Part shown: positions 20,139 through 30,762 of the stretch, one piece after another
Layout of the letters: every line of letters starts with the position of its first letter
How positions within the stretch are numbered: the stretch's first letter is position 1
Origin: SAR202 cluster bacterium
Lineage (GTDB): Bacteria; Chloroflexota; Dehalococcoidia; Lucifugimonadales; OSU-TB39
Reading direction: 5' to 3'
Length of the DNA stretch: 64,000 nucleotides
Assembly: GCA_009392195.1 (NCBI GenBank)
Contig: VFGY01000016.1
Coordinates: 1 to 64,000 of the forward strand
Translations under genes and position numbers: made by a program
The notes under the pieces: generated by a model
Database searches by the model: none
The model's input: the letters and a program-made list of their open reading frames with translations, nothing else
Told to the model about the DNA's origin: nothing

Positions 20139-20918
20139 ATGGAAAATATTAAATACGAATCTATAGCAGGAAAAAAAGTTGTTATAACTGGAGCAAGTGG
20201 TGGCATTGGGGAAGCATTGTCTACTATCTATGCTGAAAATGGAGCTAAGTTAATATTGACGGATATTTCCGCCAGACTGAAAATCGGTAATTATCCTGAT
20301 GGTGCTATATTAATACCTGGTGATTTGTCTAGTTTGGATAGCGTTGAAGATTTAGCAAAATGTGTATTGGATGAAGTTGGTAGTGTAGACATATTAATAA
20401 ACAATGCGGGACTACAAATAGTTACTCCTGTAGATGAATTTCCAGACAAAGAATGGCTCAAACTTATCCAAGTAATGCTAGTAGCTCCTTTTCAATTAAC
20501 AAAATATTTTTTGCCAGGAATGAAAAAGAATAAATGGGGTAGGATTATAAATATTTCATCTATCCATGGATTAGTTGCGAGCCCTTTCAAATCAGCGTAC
20601 GTAGCTGCTAAACACGGATTAGTTGGTTTTACAAAAACCGTTGCAACAGAAGTTGGAGAAGATGGTATCACTGCAAATTCTATATGCCCTGGATACGTTG
20701 ATACTCCTCTTTCGAGAGGCCAAATTAAATCGCAGTCTTTGGTACATGGTATTGATGAAGATGAAGTGATAAGCAAAATAATGTTGCAAAATGCTTCTAT
20801 TAAAGAACTTATAGATCCTTCTGAAATAGCTTCTTTAGCTTTATTTTTGTCTTCTGATTCAGCTAAATCTATAACCGGTTCAGCATATAGTATAGATGCC
20901 GGATGGACTGCCCGTTAA
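20139..20918 (+). CDS. short-chain dehydrogenase/reductase (3-hydroxybutyrate dehydrogenase-like)
   Basis: VVITGASGGIGEALS; NNAG; YVAAKHGLVGFTK. Confidence 0.9.
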   Translation: MENIKYESIAGKKVVITGASGGIGEALSTIYAENGAKLILTDISARLKIGNYPDGAILIPGDLSSLDSVEDLAKCVLDEVGSVDILINNAGLQIVTPVDEFPDKEWLKLIQVMLVAPFQLTKYFLPGMKKNKWGRIINISSIHGLVASPFKSAYVAAKHGLVGFTKTVATEVGEDGITANSICPGYVDTPLSRGQIKSQSLVHGIDEDEVISKIMLQNASIKELIDPSEIASLALFLSSDSAKSITGSAYSIDAGWTAR

Positions 20919-20948
20919 CGTAGTGGTTTTATGAGCCAGTAGTAATAT

Positions 20949-23063
20949 TTAGTTGTCCTCTCCGAATCTTTTAATTTCATCGATGATTTCTTGAGGTATA
21001 TCTTTTGGTACTTGGTTTAATTCAATTTTGGCTGATTGTACTTGTTGTTTGATTTTATCGACAACTTCTGGATTTGATAGGGTAGTTGTATCTCCCACTT
21101 CAACAAAATTAGAAATAGATGCAATAACTCTACGCATTATTTTGCCAGAACTAGTTTTAGGTAAATCAGTGGTTACCCAAACATGCGCTGGTCTAGCAAT
21201 AGGTCCTATATTGGTAGCTATTGCTTGTTTAACATCGTTTTCGATTGTTGTTTGTTTTTCGTAACCTGGCTTAAGAGAAACATACATTTCTGGGACCCTC
21301 CCTTTTAGGTCGTCAATTGCTGGAACTGCTGCGGCTTCTCCTATAGATGGTACAGTAAGAGCTGCTGATTCAAGCTCCTTTGTTCCAAGTCGATGTCCTG
21401 CTACGTTGATAACGTCATCTAAGCGTCCAACTATTCTGAAATAACCGTCGGATGATTGAGTTGCACCATCACCGGTTACGTATGGCCAATCTCGCCAGTC
21501 TTTACTTTCGGGTTTGGCGTATTTTTTGAAATAAGTGTTTATAAATCTTTCAGGGTCTTTCCAAATTGTTTGCATGCGACCTGGCCATGGATTACTTATA
21601 CAGATATTGCCAGCACTACCACTGCCTGGTTCAATTACATTACCGTTTTCGTCAAGAATGACAGGAAAAATCCCTAATGTACCAGGTCCACAACTCCCTG
21701 GTTTCATTGGTTCAGTTCCAGGTAATGTGGCGCCGATGAAACCACCTGTTTCGGTTTGCCAATATGTGTCTACGATTACCGCTTTTCCTCTACCTACAAC
21801 TTCGTAATACCAACGCCACACTTCAGGTTCTATTGGTTCACCTACTGTGGTCATATGTTTGAAATTATAGTTATACTTAGCGGGTTCATCTGGCCCTGCT
21901 TTTCTTAACATTCTGATTGTTGTTGGAGCTGTGTGAAATATATTTACACCCAGTCTTTCCGCGATTCTCCATGGTCTTCCTGCATCAGGGAAAGTTGGGA
22001 CACCTTCATACATCACACTTGTTGCTCCTATCGAAAGAGGCCCATAAACTATATATGAATGGCCTGTAATCCATCCTATATCTGCAAAACACCAATATAT
22101 GTCATCTGGGTGTATATCCTGGTAATATTTTGATGTTGCTGCTGCGTATGATAAATAACCGCCTGTGCTATGTTGTATTCCTTTTGGTTTTGCAGTAGTC
22201 CCACTGGTATACATCAAAAATAATGGAGAATCGGACGACATTGATTCAGGTGGGGTTGTTTTACCCTCATATGATTCTAATAATTCATTGACTGAATAAT
22301 CTCTGCCTTGAATCATTGGTGAAGATGATGAGTATTTATTTGGATATCGTTGCCAAATTAAAACTTTTTCAACATCTGTCCCATTAGAACTCGCTTGTTC
22401 TACAGCTTCATCAGCTTTAACCTTATGGTCCAATAATTTGCCGTTACGATTGTAAGAATCTGCTGTAATTAAAATGTTACTTTCTGAATCTATAATCCTA
22501 TCACCACATGCGGTTCCGCTGAATCCTCCGAATACTTGACTATGGATAACTCCCAGTCGAGCACATGCGAGCATGGTAATTGGTAATTCTGGAATCATTG
22601 GCATATGGAGTGTTACTCTATCTCCAGGTTTTAATCCACAGAATTCTTTTAACAAAGTAGCAAATTCATTTACTTTTACAAATAACTCTGAGTATGTAAT
22701 TACTCGGTCAGGCTCGTTTTCTTGTTCAGATACCCATATAATAGCTGCTTTATCTGCATAATCAGATAAATGCCTATCGACACAGTTATAAGAAGCGTTT
22801 AGTTTCCCACCAACGAACCAATTGTAAAATGGAGGGTTGGAACTGTCTAATATTTGGTCCCATTCTTTATCCCAGGTTATTAGGTCGGAATATTGTTTGA
22901 AACATTCTGGGAATTTATCAATTGTGAAATTTGATTTTATGTTTTTGTCATTGATGTTTGCTTGATTAGCAAACTCATCAGAAGGATAAATTAACTCTTC
23001 TTCTCGCCAATGGGATGCTATTTCTGATTCGTTTGCGTTAGCTTTGTTTGTATCTTTAGTCAT
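20949..23063 (-). CDS. acs: acetate--CoA ligase (acetyl-CoA synthetase)
   Basis: LMYTSGTTAKPKGIQHSTGGYL; YWQTETGG; DLPKTSSGKIMRRVI. Confidence 0.95.
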   Translation of the reverse strand: MTKDTNKANANESEIASHWREEELIYPSDEFANQANINDKNIKSNFTIDKFPECFKQYSDLITWDKEWDQILDSSNPPFYNWFVGGKLNASYNCVDRHLSDYADKAAIIWVSEQENEPDRVITYSELFVKVNEFATLLKEFCGLKPGDRVTLHMPMIPELPITMLACARLGVIHSQVFGGFSGTACGDRIIDSESNILITADSYNRNGKLLDHKVKADEAVEQASSNGTDVEKVLIWQRYPNKYSSSSPMIQGRDYSVNELLESYEGKTTPPESMSSDSPLFLMYTSGTTAKPKGIQHSTGGYLSYAAATSKYYQDIHPDDIYWCFADIGWITGHSYIVYGPLSIGATSVMYEGVPTFPDAGRPWRIAERLGVNIFHTAPTTIRMLRKAGPDEPAKYNYNFKHMTTVGEPIEPEVWRWYYEVVGRGKAVIVDTYWQTETGGFIGATLPGTEPMKPGSCGPGTLGIFPVILDENGNVIEPGSGSAGNICISNPWPGRMQTIWKDPERFINTYFKKYAKPESKDWRDWPYVTGDGATQSSDGYFRIVGRLDDVINVAGHRLGTKELESAALTVPSIGEAAAVPAIDDLKGRVPEMYVSLKPGYEKQTTIENDVKQAIATNIGPIARPAHVWVTTDLPKTSSGKIMRRVIASISNFVEVGDTTTLSNPEVVDKIKQQVQSAKIELNQVPKDIPQEIIDEIKRFGEDN

Positions 23064-23309
23064 TTTTAAACCTTTTATATTTATTTGGTTATCAAATAAT
23101 TTGTCCTGATCTGAGCGTTGCTATTATACAATAATAAATTTTGTAATAAAATGGATACCTTTAAGATTATAAATAATGGTGTTAAGGAACGATCGGTGGC
23201 AATGTGCTTAATATAAAACTTCTATGCTATGTTAATTTGTTAAGTTCAAAAATGCTTGGAAGTGGTATAATTTTCAGCAAATCTATTAGGATTAAAAGAG
23301 GTATATAAA

Positions 23310-23561
23310 CTGAAAATAAAAGTTATGGTTTTTGCTAAATTTAAAGAGGTTGCAAATACCGGGGATTTTGAATTACACCTTCCATTGGGTACGAATGTGG
23401 GGAAAGCGATTACTGAAATCTGTTTGAAATACCCCAGTTTAAACTTAGAAGATGCAAAATTTTTGATTGCGGTCAATTATGATTATGCTGATTACGATAA
23501 AGTATTACAAGATGGTGATGAAATTGCCTTAATACCTCCTGTAAGTGGTGGTTGGGCATAA
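23310..23561 (+). CDS. moaD: MoaD/ThiS-family sulfur carrier protein, likely CTG start
   Basis: ALIPPVSGGWA C-terminal GG; upstream of moaE; in-frame CTG at 23310 (LKIKVMVFAKF) with upstream AAAGAGG. Confidence 0.85.
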   Translation: MKIKVMVFAKFKEVANTGDFELHLPLGTNVGKAITEICLKYPSLNLEDAKFLIAVNYDYADYDKVLQDGDEIALIPPVSGGWA

Positions 23562-23588
23562 AATTCAAGGTAAATGTAAAGTTCAATA

Positions 23589-24011
23589 ATGATAATAATA
23601 ACTGAAGATCAATTGGATATTCAAAGTTTCACAGACTATGTCGTTGGTGATGAAAATGGTGCGATTAACACTTTTTTGGGAGTTACTAGGAATGTTACTG
23701 ATGGTAAAGCAGTGCTGAAGCTAGAATACGAATGTTACTTGCCGATGGCGCAAAAAACATTGGAACAAATAAGGGATGAGGCGATTGTGAAATGGGAGGT
23801 AAGTTCTGTTTCTATAGGACATAGAATAGGCACTTTGGATATAGGGGAAATAAGTTTGGTAGTAGCTGTATCTGGTCCACACAGAGCAGATGTTTTTAAG
23901 GTCTGCCAATATATTGTTGATAGAATAAAAGAAATTGTTCCCATATGGAAAAAAGAGTTTTTTGAAGACGGAGCAATATGGGTTGAATCTCCGGGCTGTG
24001 AACCTCAATAA
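23589..24011 (+). CDS. moaE: molybdopterin synthase catalytic subunit MoaE
   Basis: GAINTFLGVTRN; LEYECYLPMAQK; IGHRIGTLDIGE; VPIWKKEFFEDG. Confidence 0.93.
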   Translation: MIIITEDQLDIQSFTDYVVGDENGAINTFLGVTRNVTDGKAVLKLEYECYLPMAQKTLEQIRDEAIVKWEVSSVSIGHRIGTLDIGEISLVVAVSGPHRADVFKVCQYIVDRIKEIVPIWKKEFFEDGAIWVESPGCEPQ

Positions 24012-24084
24012 GCTGAAAAGTATATGATAAAATATTTCAGATGATGAAATTTGTTGATTCTATATTTAAATAGAATAGTATTTT

Positions 24085-24173
24085 GGAGGGATCGCATAGT
24101 GGTCTAGTGCGGGCGCCTGCTAAGCGCTTAGGGGGAGAGATCCCTCTCACGGGTTCGAATCCCGTTCCCTCCG
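24085..24173 (+). tRNA. tRNA-Ser(GCT)
   Basis: Acceptor GGAGGGA/TCCCTCC, anticodon GCT at 24119-24121, long variable arm, GGGTTCGAATCCC T-arm. Confidence 0.95.
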
Positions 24174-24217
24174 CCGGTTTTTATTTTTTTGAACAGGATT
24201 GTAATAGGGAAATCTAA

Positions 24218-25510
24218 ATGGATACATACAATATTTGGACAATTGGATGCCAAATGAACAAAGCCGATTCAGAACGCCTTGGTAGCGCACTTGATCAAAT
24301 GAGTTTGTCTTTGGTTCACTCTCCTGAACAAGCCGATGTTGTTGTTGTTAATAGCTGTGTTGTAAGGAAAAGTGCAGAAGATAAAGTTACCGGAATGCTT
24401 GCGAAACTGAATGGTTTCAAAAAAAATAACCCTAGCCAAGTTATTGCTTTGATGGGGTGTATGGTTGGTCCAAAGCAAGACAAATTGCAAAAACAATTTC
24501 CTTTTGTTGATGTGTTTATGAGACCGCAAGAATATGATCCTCTATTACAATTGATAGGTGTGAAAACAGGGATAGATCCAGATGGATGTGTAGGAGATTT
24601 GACCGCTACTCCTGGTGTGACTGCTTTTATACCTATAATTCATGGCTGCGATAAATTTTGTTCTTTTTGCATAATTCCATATAGGAGAGGAAGAGAAGTC
24701 AGCAGGACTATAACCGATATAGTTAGAGAAACAGAACTTCTTGTTGCGCGGGGAGTTAAAGAGATTACTCTACTTGGTCAGAATGTTGATTCATATGGGC
24801 ATGACTTTGATGAAAAGAGAGACCTAGCAGATTTATTGATTGCTTTAAACGATGTTAAGGATTTAAAGAGGATTAGGTTCTTAACTTCTCATCCTAATGA
24901 TATGAGTGACCGCATAATCGATACTGTTGCTCAACTAGATAAGGTATGTGAACATATCAATTTGCCCTTCCAAGCTGGTGACGACGATGTTCTAGAGAAG
25001 ATGAGAAGAGGATATACCAATAAGGAGTATAGGTTATTAGTGGATAAGATAAGAGATAGAATACCTAATGTGTCGATGGGTACTGACTTAATTGTTGGAT
25101 TTTCAGGTGAAACTCCCGAACAGTTTCAAAAGAGTGTTGAAATGTTAGAAGACATCAAGTTTGATAAGGTTCATTCAGCTTCTTATTCTGTTAGAGAAGG
25201 TACTATTGCATTTAGAACATTACCGGATGATGTGCCAGTAGAGGAGAAGAAAGCTAGGTTGAAAACAATAGATGACCTTCAAAAAGATATACAAAGTGAT
25301 TTAAATGCTAAGTTGAATGGTACTTTGCAAGAAGTTTTAATTGAAAAAATAACAGATGATATATTTGAAGGAAGAACTAAGAATGATAAGATAGTACGTG
25401 TGAGTGGTACTGCCACTACTATTGGAGAAATTATAGAAGTAAAAATACAAAAAGCTGGCCCATGGAGCTTGTCTGGTCTTACTGTTGACCGACTTGAAGT
25501 ATTGATATAG
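24218..25510 (+). CDS. miaB: tRNA-2-methylthio-N6-dimethylallyladenosine synthase MiaB
   Basis: TIGCQMNKADSERL; CDKFCSFCIIPYRRGREVSR radical SAM motif; NLPFQAGDDDVLEKMRRGYT. Confidence 0.95.
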   Translation: MDTYNIWTIGCQMNKADSERLGSALDQMSLSLVHSPEQADVVVVNSCVVRKSAEDKVTGMLAKLNGFKKNNPSQVIALMGCMVGPKQDKLQKQFPFVDVFMRPQEYDPLLQLIGVKTGIDPDGCVGDLTATPGVTAFIPIIHGCDKFCSFCIIPYRRGREVSRTITDIVRETELLVARGVKEITLLGQNVDSYGHDFDEKRDLADLLIALNDVKDLKRIRFLTSHPNDMSDRIIDTVAQLDKVCEHINLPFQAGDDDVLEKMRRGYTNKEYRLLVDKIRDRIPNVSMGTDLIVGFSGETPEQFQKSVEMLEDIKFDKVHSASYSVREGTIAFRTLPDDVPVEEKKARLKTIDDLQKDIQSDLNAKLNGTLQEVLIEKITDDIFEGRTKNDKIVRVSGTATTIGEIIEVKIQKAGPWSLSGLTVDRLEVLI

Positions 25511-25520
25511 AGGTAATTTT

Positions 25521-26726
25521 TTGGCTACACAAACTAAAATGCCTGTTGTACCTATAACTGAATTAGAGCAATCTGCTTTTTGTCAGACTGAAGAAGATTT
25601 AGAATCTAAATCCTTAATTGAAGAATTTGCTGTGGGAGTTAAATGGCAACGTATTCCAAAAAAATATCTTGGTTTGTCTCCTAAACTTCTTGCTGGAAGA
25701 ATACAAAGTGCCAAAAAGTTACTTGGCCAAAAAGTTGTGATTTTAGGTCATCATTATCAAAGGGATGAAGTAATACAGTTCGCAGATTACACTGGAGATT
25801 CATTTAAATTATCTGAATATGCTGCATCTCAAACTGATGCTGAGCATATAATTTTTTGCGGTGTTCATTTTATGGCTGAAACTGCAGATATTTTAACTGA
25901 TAATTCTCAAAATGTGATTTTGCCGAATATGACGGCCGGATGTTCAATGGCGGATATGGCGATAACTGACGATGTTCTTGATTGTTGGGATGATTTGAAT
26001 TCTGTATTGAAAAGACAAATTGTCACTCCTATTACTTATATGAATTCAACTGCTGATATTAAATCATTATGTGGCGAAAACGACGGGGTTGTTTGTACTT
26101 CCTCTAACGCAAAAAAAACATTTGAATGGGCTTTAAAAAAACAAGGAAAGATTTTATTTTTGCCTGACCAACATCTTGGTAGAAACACAGCATCTAGAAT
26201 GGGTGTTTCTAATGACGAAATGATAGTTTGGGATCCATTTAAGCCTTTGGGTGGAAATAGTGAAGAAGATATAAATAAATCAAAAATAATATTATGGAAA
26301 GGTCATTGTTCAGTACATACCCGATTTACCTTAAAACAGATAAATAGCGCTAGAGATAAACATAATGACGTTAAAGTAATTGTTCATCCTGAGTGTACTC
26401 CCGATGTAGTCGATAATGCAGATCTTTATGGTTCTACCGAATTCATTATAAATGAAGTTGTAAATGCTAAGCCTGGTAGCACATGGGCGATAGGTACAGA
26501 AATAAATTTAGTGAATAGATTAGCTAAAGAAAATCAGGATAAAAATATATTCTGTTTAGATTCAATTGTATGTCCATGCGCTACTATGTACAGAATTCAT
26601 CCTGCTTATTTATTATGGATGTTAGAAAATTTGGTGGAAAATAATCCTACTAATGTTGTAAAAGTGGCTTCCAAAACCAAGGAAAACGCAAGGAAAGCTT
26701 TAGATTTGATGCTTTCATTAAGTTAA
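25521..26726 (+). CDS. nadA: quinolinate synthase NadA
   Basis: ILGHHYQRDEVIQFADYTGDS; LPDQHLGRNTA; VHPEC; TTG start. Confidence 0.95.
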   Translation: MATQTKMPVVPITELEQSAFCQTEEDLESKSLIEEFAVGVKWQRIPKKYLGLSPKLLAGRIQSAKKLLGQKVVILGHHYQRDEVIQFADYTGDSFKLSEYAASQTDAEHIIFCGVHFMAETADILTDNSQNVILPNMTAGCSMADMAITDDVLDCWDDLNSVLKRQIVTPITYMNSTADIKSLCGENDGVVCTSSNAKKTFEWALKKQGKILFLPDQHLGRNTASRMGVSNDEMIVWDPFKPLGGNSEEDINKSKIILWKGHCSVHTRFTLKQINSARDKHNDVKVIVHPECTPDVVDNADLYGSTEFIINEVVNAKPGSTWAIGTEINLVNRLAKENQDKNIFCLDSIVCPCATMYRIHPAYLLWMLENLVENNPTNVVKVASKTKENARKALDLMLSLS

Positions 26727-26746
26727 GGTCATCGGTCGTACTTGCT

Positions 26747-27604
26747 TTGGATAGTTTGCTGAAATATGAAGTCAATCAACTAATCGAGAATTCTTTAAGC
26801 GAAGATTTGTTTTCAGGCGATGCTACCACAGACATACTATTCAACAATGCAGTTCATGGAAAGGCATCTATATTAGCTAAGTCCGATGGAGTTTTATGTG
26901 GGTCTGATGTCGTAAGTAAAGTATTTGAACGAATTGATTCCAGATTGAAAATAGAATGGTTTTTACATGATGGAGATTCCTTTGTAGGTAAAGATAAGGT
27001 TTCAGTAGCTGAAATATCTGGGTCAATCGCTAGTATTTTAAAAGGTGAGAGAACGGCTATAAATTTCCTCCAACATTTGAGTGGCATCTCTACACAGACC
27101 AAAGTTTACGTAGATGCAATATCTGCATATAAAACCCAAATTCTTGATACAAGAAAAACCATTCCAGGATTACGTAACTTACAAAAATATGCCGTTAAAA
27201 TAGGCGGAGGTAAAAACCATCGGAAAAATTTAAGTGATGGAATATTAATAAAAGATAATCATATCAATGTAGCTTCTAAACATGGATACGGATTTGATTC
27301 AATAATATCTAAAATGAAAAAAAATGCTCCTAAGGATTTAAAGGTTGAAATTGAAGTATCAAATATTGAAGAAGTTGTTAGAGCACTGGAATCAGATGCA
27401 GATATTATTATGCTTGATAATATGAGTTCTGAAGAAATGAAAGTGGCTGTTGAAATAATTGACAGCAAAGCATTAACTGAAGCTTCTGGTGGCATAAATT
27501 TAGATAACATAGTATCAGTTGCTCAGACAGGAGTTGATTTTATATCAATAGGAGCGCTAACTCACTCAGTATCTGCCATCGATTTTAGTTTGGAAATGAT
27601 TTAA
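26747..27604 (+). CDS. nadC: nicotinate-nucleotide pyrophosphorylase NadC
   Basis: SLSEDLFSGDATTDILF; ILDTRKTIPGLRNLQKYAVKIGGGKNHR; IKDNHI. Confidence 0.95.
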   Translation: MDSLLKYEVNQLIENSLSEDLFSGDATTDILFNNAVHGKASILAKSDGVLCGSDVVSKVFERIDSRLKIEWFLHDGDSFVGKDKVSVAEISGSIASILKGERTAINFLQHLSGISTQTKVYVDAISAYKTQILDTRKTIPGLRNLQKYAVKIGGGKNHRKNLSDGILIKDNHINVASKHGYGFDSIISKMKKNAPKDLKVEIEVSNIEEVVRALESDADIIMLDNMSSEEMKVAVEIIDSKALTEASGGINLDNIVSVAQTGVDFISIGALTHSVSAIDFSLEMI

Positions 27605-28059
27605 GGTTTATTGATTTTGTCTTTTGAATCAATCATTATAGTGACAGGGCCGTCGTTTAATATATTAACTACCATGTGAGATTGAAATTTACCTGTTTTA
27701 GTTATTACCCCTGTCTTTTTGAAATCATTAGTCAACTGATTGAAAATAACATTGGCTTTTTCTGGTGGAGCTGCTTCTGTAAAACTTGGCCTTCTACCTT
27801 TTCTAGTATCGCCATAGAGCGTGAATTGGCTTACAAGTAAAATTTCGTAGTTAGCTTCTTTAACTGATATATCAAAATTCCCGTTATCGCTAGGGAATAA
27901 TCTCATGTTTGTAATTTTTTGTACCAAATACTCTATATCTTTAGCTTCGTCTGTTTGTCCAATCCCAACTAACAAAACTAATCCATTTTCTATAGATGAA
28001 AAGGTTTTGTTAGATATTGATACTGATGCTTTAGATACCCGTTGTAAAACAATTTTCAA
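27601..28059 (-). CDS. dtd: D-aminoacyl-tRNA deacylase
   Basis: MKIVLQRVSKASV; LLVSQFTLYGDTRKGRRPSFTEAAPP. Confidence 0.95.
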   Translation of the reverse strand: MKIVLQRVSKASVSISNKTFSSIENGLVLLVGIGQTDEAKDIEYLVQKITNMRLFPSDNGNFDISVKEANYEILLVSQFTLYGDTRKGRRPSFTEAAPPEKANVIFNQLTNDFKKTGVITKTGKFQSHMVVNILNDGPVTIMIDSKDKINKP

Positions 28060-28067
28060 CTGTGAAT

Positions 28068-28445
28068 TTACTTGGTAGACGTTTTCGAAGTAGATTTTTC
28101 TGTTGAATTATTAGCTTTTGATGTTGAATCTGAAGTGGCTTTGGGATTTTTATTCTTAGATTCATTATCTTCCTTTGTGGTTCCTTTTGGATTTATTTTT
28201 TCGGAAGATGTTTTATCATCAGTGTTTTCAGAAGAAGGCTGAGATGTGCTACCCTTTTTGCCGTAATCATTCACATAAAATCCGCTTCCTTTAAATACAA
28301 CGGGTACTGATAAAATGACCCGTTGAGATTTAGTATCGCATCTTGGGCATGGTGCTACGGTTTCTGCTTGAAAGCTCTGTCTTAGTTCAAATCGATGTCC
28401 GCACTCTGGACAATCGTATACATATGTAGGCACTTTGATCTCCAA
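28068..28445 (-). CDS. FmdB family zinc ribbon protein with Ser/Thr/Lys-rich tail
   Basis: PTYVYDCPECGHRFELRQSF; CPRCDTKSQRVI; low-complexity C-terminus. Confidence 0.85.
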   Translation of the reverse strand: MEIKVPTYVYDCPECGHRFELRQSFQAETVAPCPRCDTKSQRVILSVPVVFKGSGFYVNDYGKKGSTSQPSSENTDDKTSSEKINPKGTTKEDNESKNKNPKATSDSTSKANNSTEKSTSKTSTK

Positions 28446-28532
28446 TAAAATGGTAATAAATCAGCAGTGTAAATGTTAAACTGCTAATTCAAAATAGCAT
28501 TGAGGTGTTACTGTGTCAAGCAAATTGCACCA

Positions 28533-30737
28533 TCAAGAATTATATTGAGATATTCCTGCTTCCCAGTAATTTCGTATTTCATCAACAGTGGTTTCTATTA
28601 GATTTCCAATAGATATATTTTTTTCTGATACATATCCTACTTTCAAAATGGGAATTGATTGTTGTTTGCATTGTTGGATGATCTGCTGTTCATTAGCTGG
28701 ACTTACAGAAATTAAAATTCTAGACTGTTCTTCTCCGAATAATGCGACATCCCATCTTTCTTTGATTTCACAAGTTACGGTTATTCCTTTTGATCCCTTT
28801 ATACAGCACTCGGATATAGCTACTGCAATGCCTCCGTCTGAACAATCGTGAGATGATTGTATAATCCCCATTTTAATTAATTCTCGGCATATACTTTGAA
28901 CTTTCTTTTCCATTTGCAGGTCAATATGAAGTTTCCCTGCTACTAATTGGTGATTAATGTAGGACCATTCGCTACCACTTAATGCTTGAATATTTGTGCT
29001 GAGAGAAGACATCCCCAATAGGTATACTACGTCACCAGCCGATTTGAAATCGCTAGATACCGCTTGTGTATCGTCTTTAATCAGACCTAAAGCACCTATT
29101 ATAGGTGTGGGGTATATGTTTCCTTCGTTAGTTTGATTGTAAAGGCTAACATTACCGCTGATGACAGGTATATCAAATACTGTACAGGCGTCTACAATTC
29201 CTTCTATACATTTTTCCAATTGATAATAAACATCATTTTCTTCAGGGTTTCCAAAATTTAAACAATCAGTTATTGCTACAGGATTTGCACCCACAGTGGA
29301 AAGGTTTCTACATGCCTCTGCCACAGATATAGCTCCACCAATTTTAGGATCGATGTAGCAATATCTTCCATTACCATCAGTTGTTAACGCAAGTTTAATA
29401 TTTGTCCCCTTTATTCGTAAAACGGCAGCATCATTCCCAGGTGGGATTAGTGTATTGGTTTGGACTTGGTGGTCATATTGTTTGTAAATATGTTCTTTGC
29501 TTGCTATATTAGGCGAAGAAAGTAGTTTTTTTAATGCATCGATAGGGTTTGAAGGTAATTCTATTGGATCAAAATCGAAACTTTGTAAATCTTTAATATA
29601 TGAAGGTTTAGTAGTGTCAAATACATAATTTGGTGGGTTGGTTAATAAAGCAGTTGGTATTGTGGCTACTGAACTGGAATTGTATTCAATTCGAGCGATT
29701 CCATCGTTGGTTGCTCGTCCTATTTTGGAAAATGATATGCCCCATTTTTTACATGTATCAATAACTATATTTTCGTAATTAGGTTCTACAGCTATTATCA
29801 TTCTTTCTTGAGATTCCGATAGCATTATTTCGTATGGAGTCATACCGCTATCTCTTAATGGCACTTTATCTAATTCTATATAAATCCCGCATTTTCCGTT
29901 TTCTGCAGCTTCTATAGTGGCAGTTGCTAATCCAGCTGCACCTAAATCTTGTATTCCGACAACATGTTCGTTTAGAGCTAATTCTAAACACGCTTCTATT
30001 AAAATTTTTTCCATGAATGGATTGCCGACTTGTACTGCAGAACGAAGTTCTTGATTTTCATCTAATGACTTTGAAGCTAAGCCAGAAGCTCCATGGATTC
30101 CATCTCGTCCTGTTTCTGATCCAATTAGGAATATAGATGAATTGGGTTCCATAGTAGCTTTTTTGATCTTGTTATGATCTACCACACCAACGCACATAGC
30201 ATTAACTAGGGGATTTCCATTATAAGGACTAGAGAAATATACCTCTCCTCCTACATTAGGTACTCCTATACAATTACCGTAGTTAGAAATTCCATTAACT
30301 ACACCTTTTAAGAGGTTTATGCTGTTTAATTTAGATGCTTCGCCAAATCTAAGTGAATTCAAAAGTGCAATAGGTCTTGCACCCATGGAAAAAATATCTC
30401 GAACGATCCCTCCTATTCCAGTAGCAGCGCCTTGGATAGGTTCTATAGCAGAAGGGTGATTATGCGATTCGATTTTCATTACTATAGCGCGATTATCACC
30501 TATATCTATCGCTCCAGCATTCTCTGAGCCGTGTTCCACCAATACGTTATTTGCAGGTAATTTGCTAAAATGTTTTAAAAGTGATTTGGAGTGTTTGTAT
30601 CCGCAATGTTCGCTCCAAGCTGACCCAAACATACCTAATTCGAGTTCATTTGGCTCACGTCCTAGAGAAGAAACTATTTTTGCATATTCTGATTCAGATA
30701 TTGCTAATTCTGATAGTAATGTTTTCAAATTGTTCAT
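28533..30737 (-). CDS. purL: phosphoribosylformylglycinamidine synthase subunit PurL
   Basis: MFGSAWSEHCGYKHSK; KIESHNHPSAIEP; VGGEVYF; adjacent purQ. Confidence 0.95.
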   Translation of the reverse strand: MNNLKTLLSELAISESEYAKIVSSLGREPNELELGMFGSAWSEHCGYKHSKSLLKHFSKLPANNVLVEHGSENAGAIDIGDNRAIVMKIESHNHPSAIEPIQGAATGIGGIVRDIFSMGARPIALLNSLRFGEASKLNSINLLKGVVNGISNYGNCIGVPNVGGEVYFSSPYNGNPLVNAMCVGVVDHNKIKKATMEPNSSIFLIGSETGRDGIHGASGLASKSLDENQELRSAVQVGNPFMEKILIEACLELALNEHVVGIQDLGAAGLATATIEAAENGKCGIYIELDKVPLRDSGMTPYEIMLSESQERMIIAVEPNYENIVIDTCKKWGISFSKIGRATNDGIARIEYNSSSVATIPTALLTNPPNYVFDTTKPSYIKDLQSFDFDPIELPSNPIDALKKLLSSPNIASKEHIYKQYDHQVQTNTLIPPGNDAAVLRIKGTNIKLALTTDGNGRYCYIDPKIGGAISVAEACRNLSTVGANPVAITDCLNFGNPEENDVYYQLEKCIEGIVDACTVFDIPVISGNVSLYNQTNEGNIYPTPIIGALGLIKDDTQAVSSDFKSAGDVVYLLGMSSLSTNIQALSGSEWSYINHQLVAGKLHIDLQMEKKVQSICRELIKMGIIQSSHDCSDGGIAVAISECCIKGSKGITVTCEIKERWDVALFGEEQSRILISVSPANEQQIIQQCKQQSIPILKVGYVSEKNISIGNLIETTVDEIRNYWEAGISQYNS

Positions 30738-30762
30738 AGGTTGAATTATCTATATATATGGA

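Noticed and set aside
28460-28486. Inverted repeat AGCAGT...ACTGCT near the purL 3' end
   Set aside because: Only 6 bp with an 11-nt loop and no U-run; not enough for a terminator call
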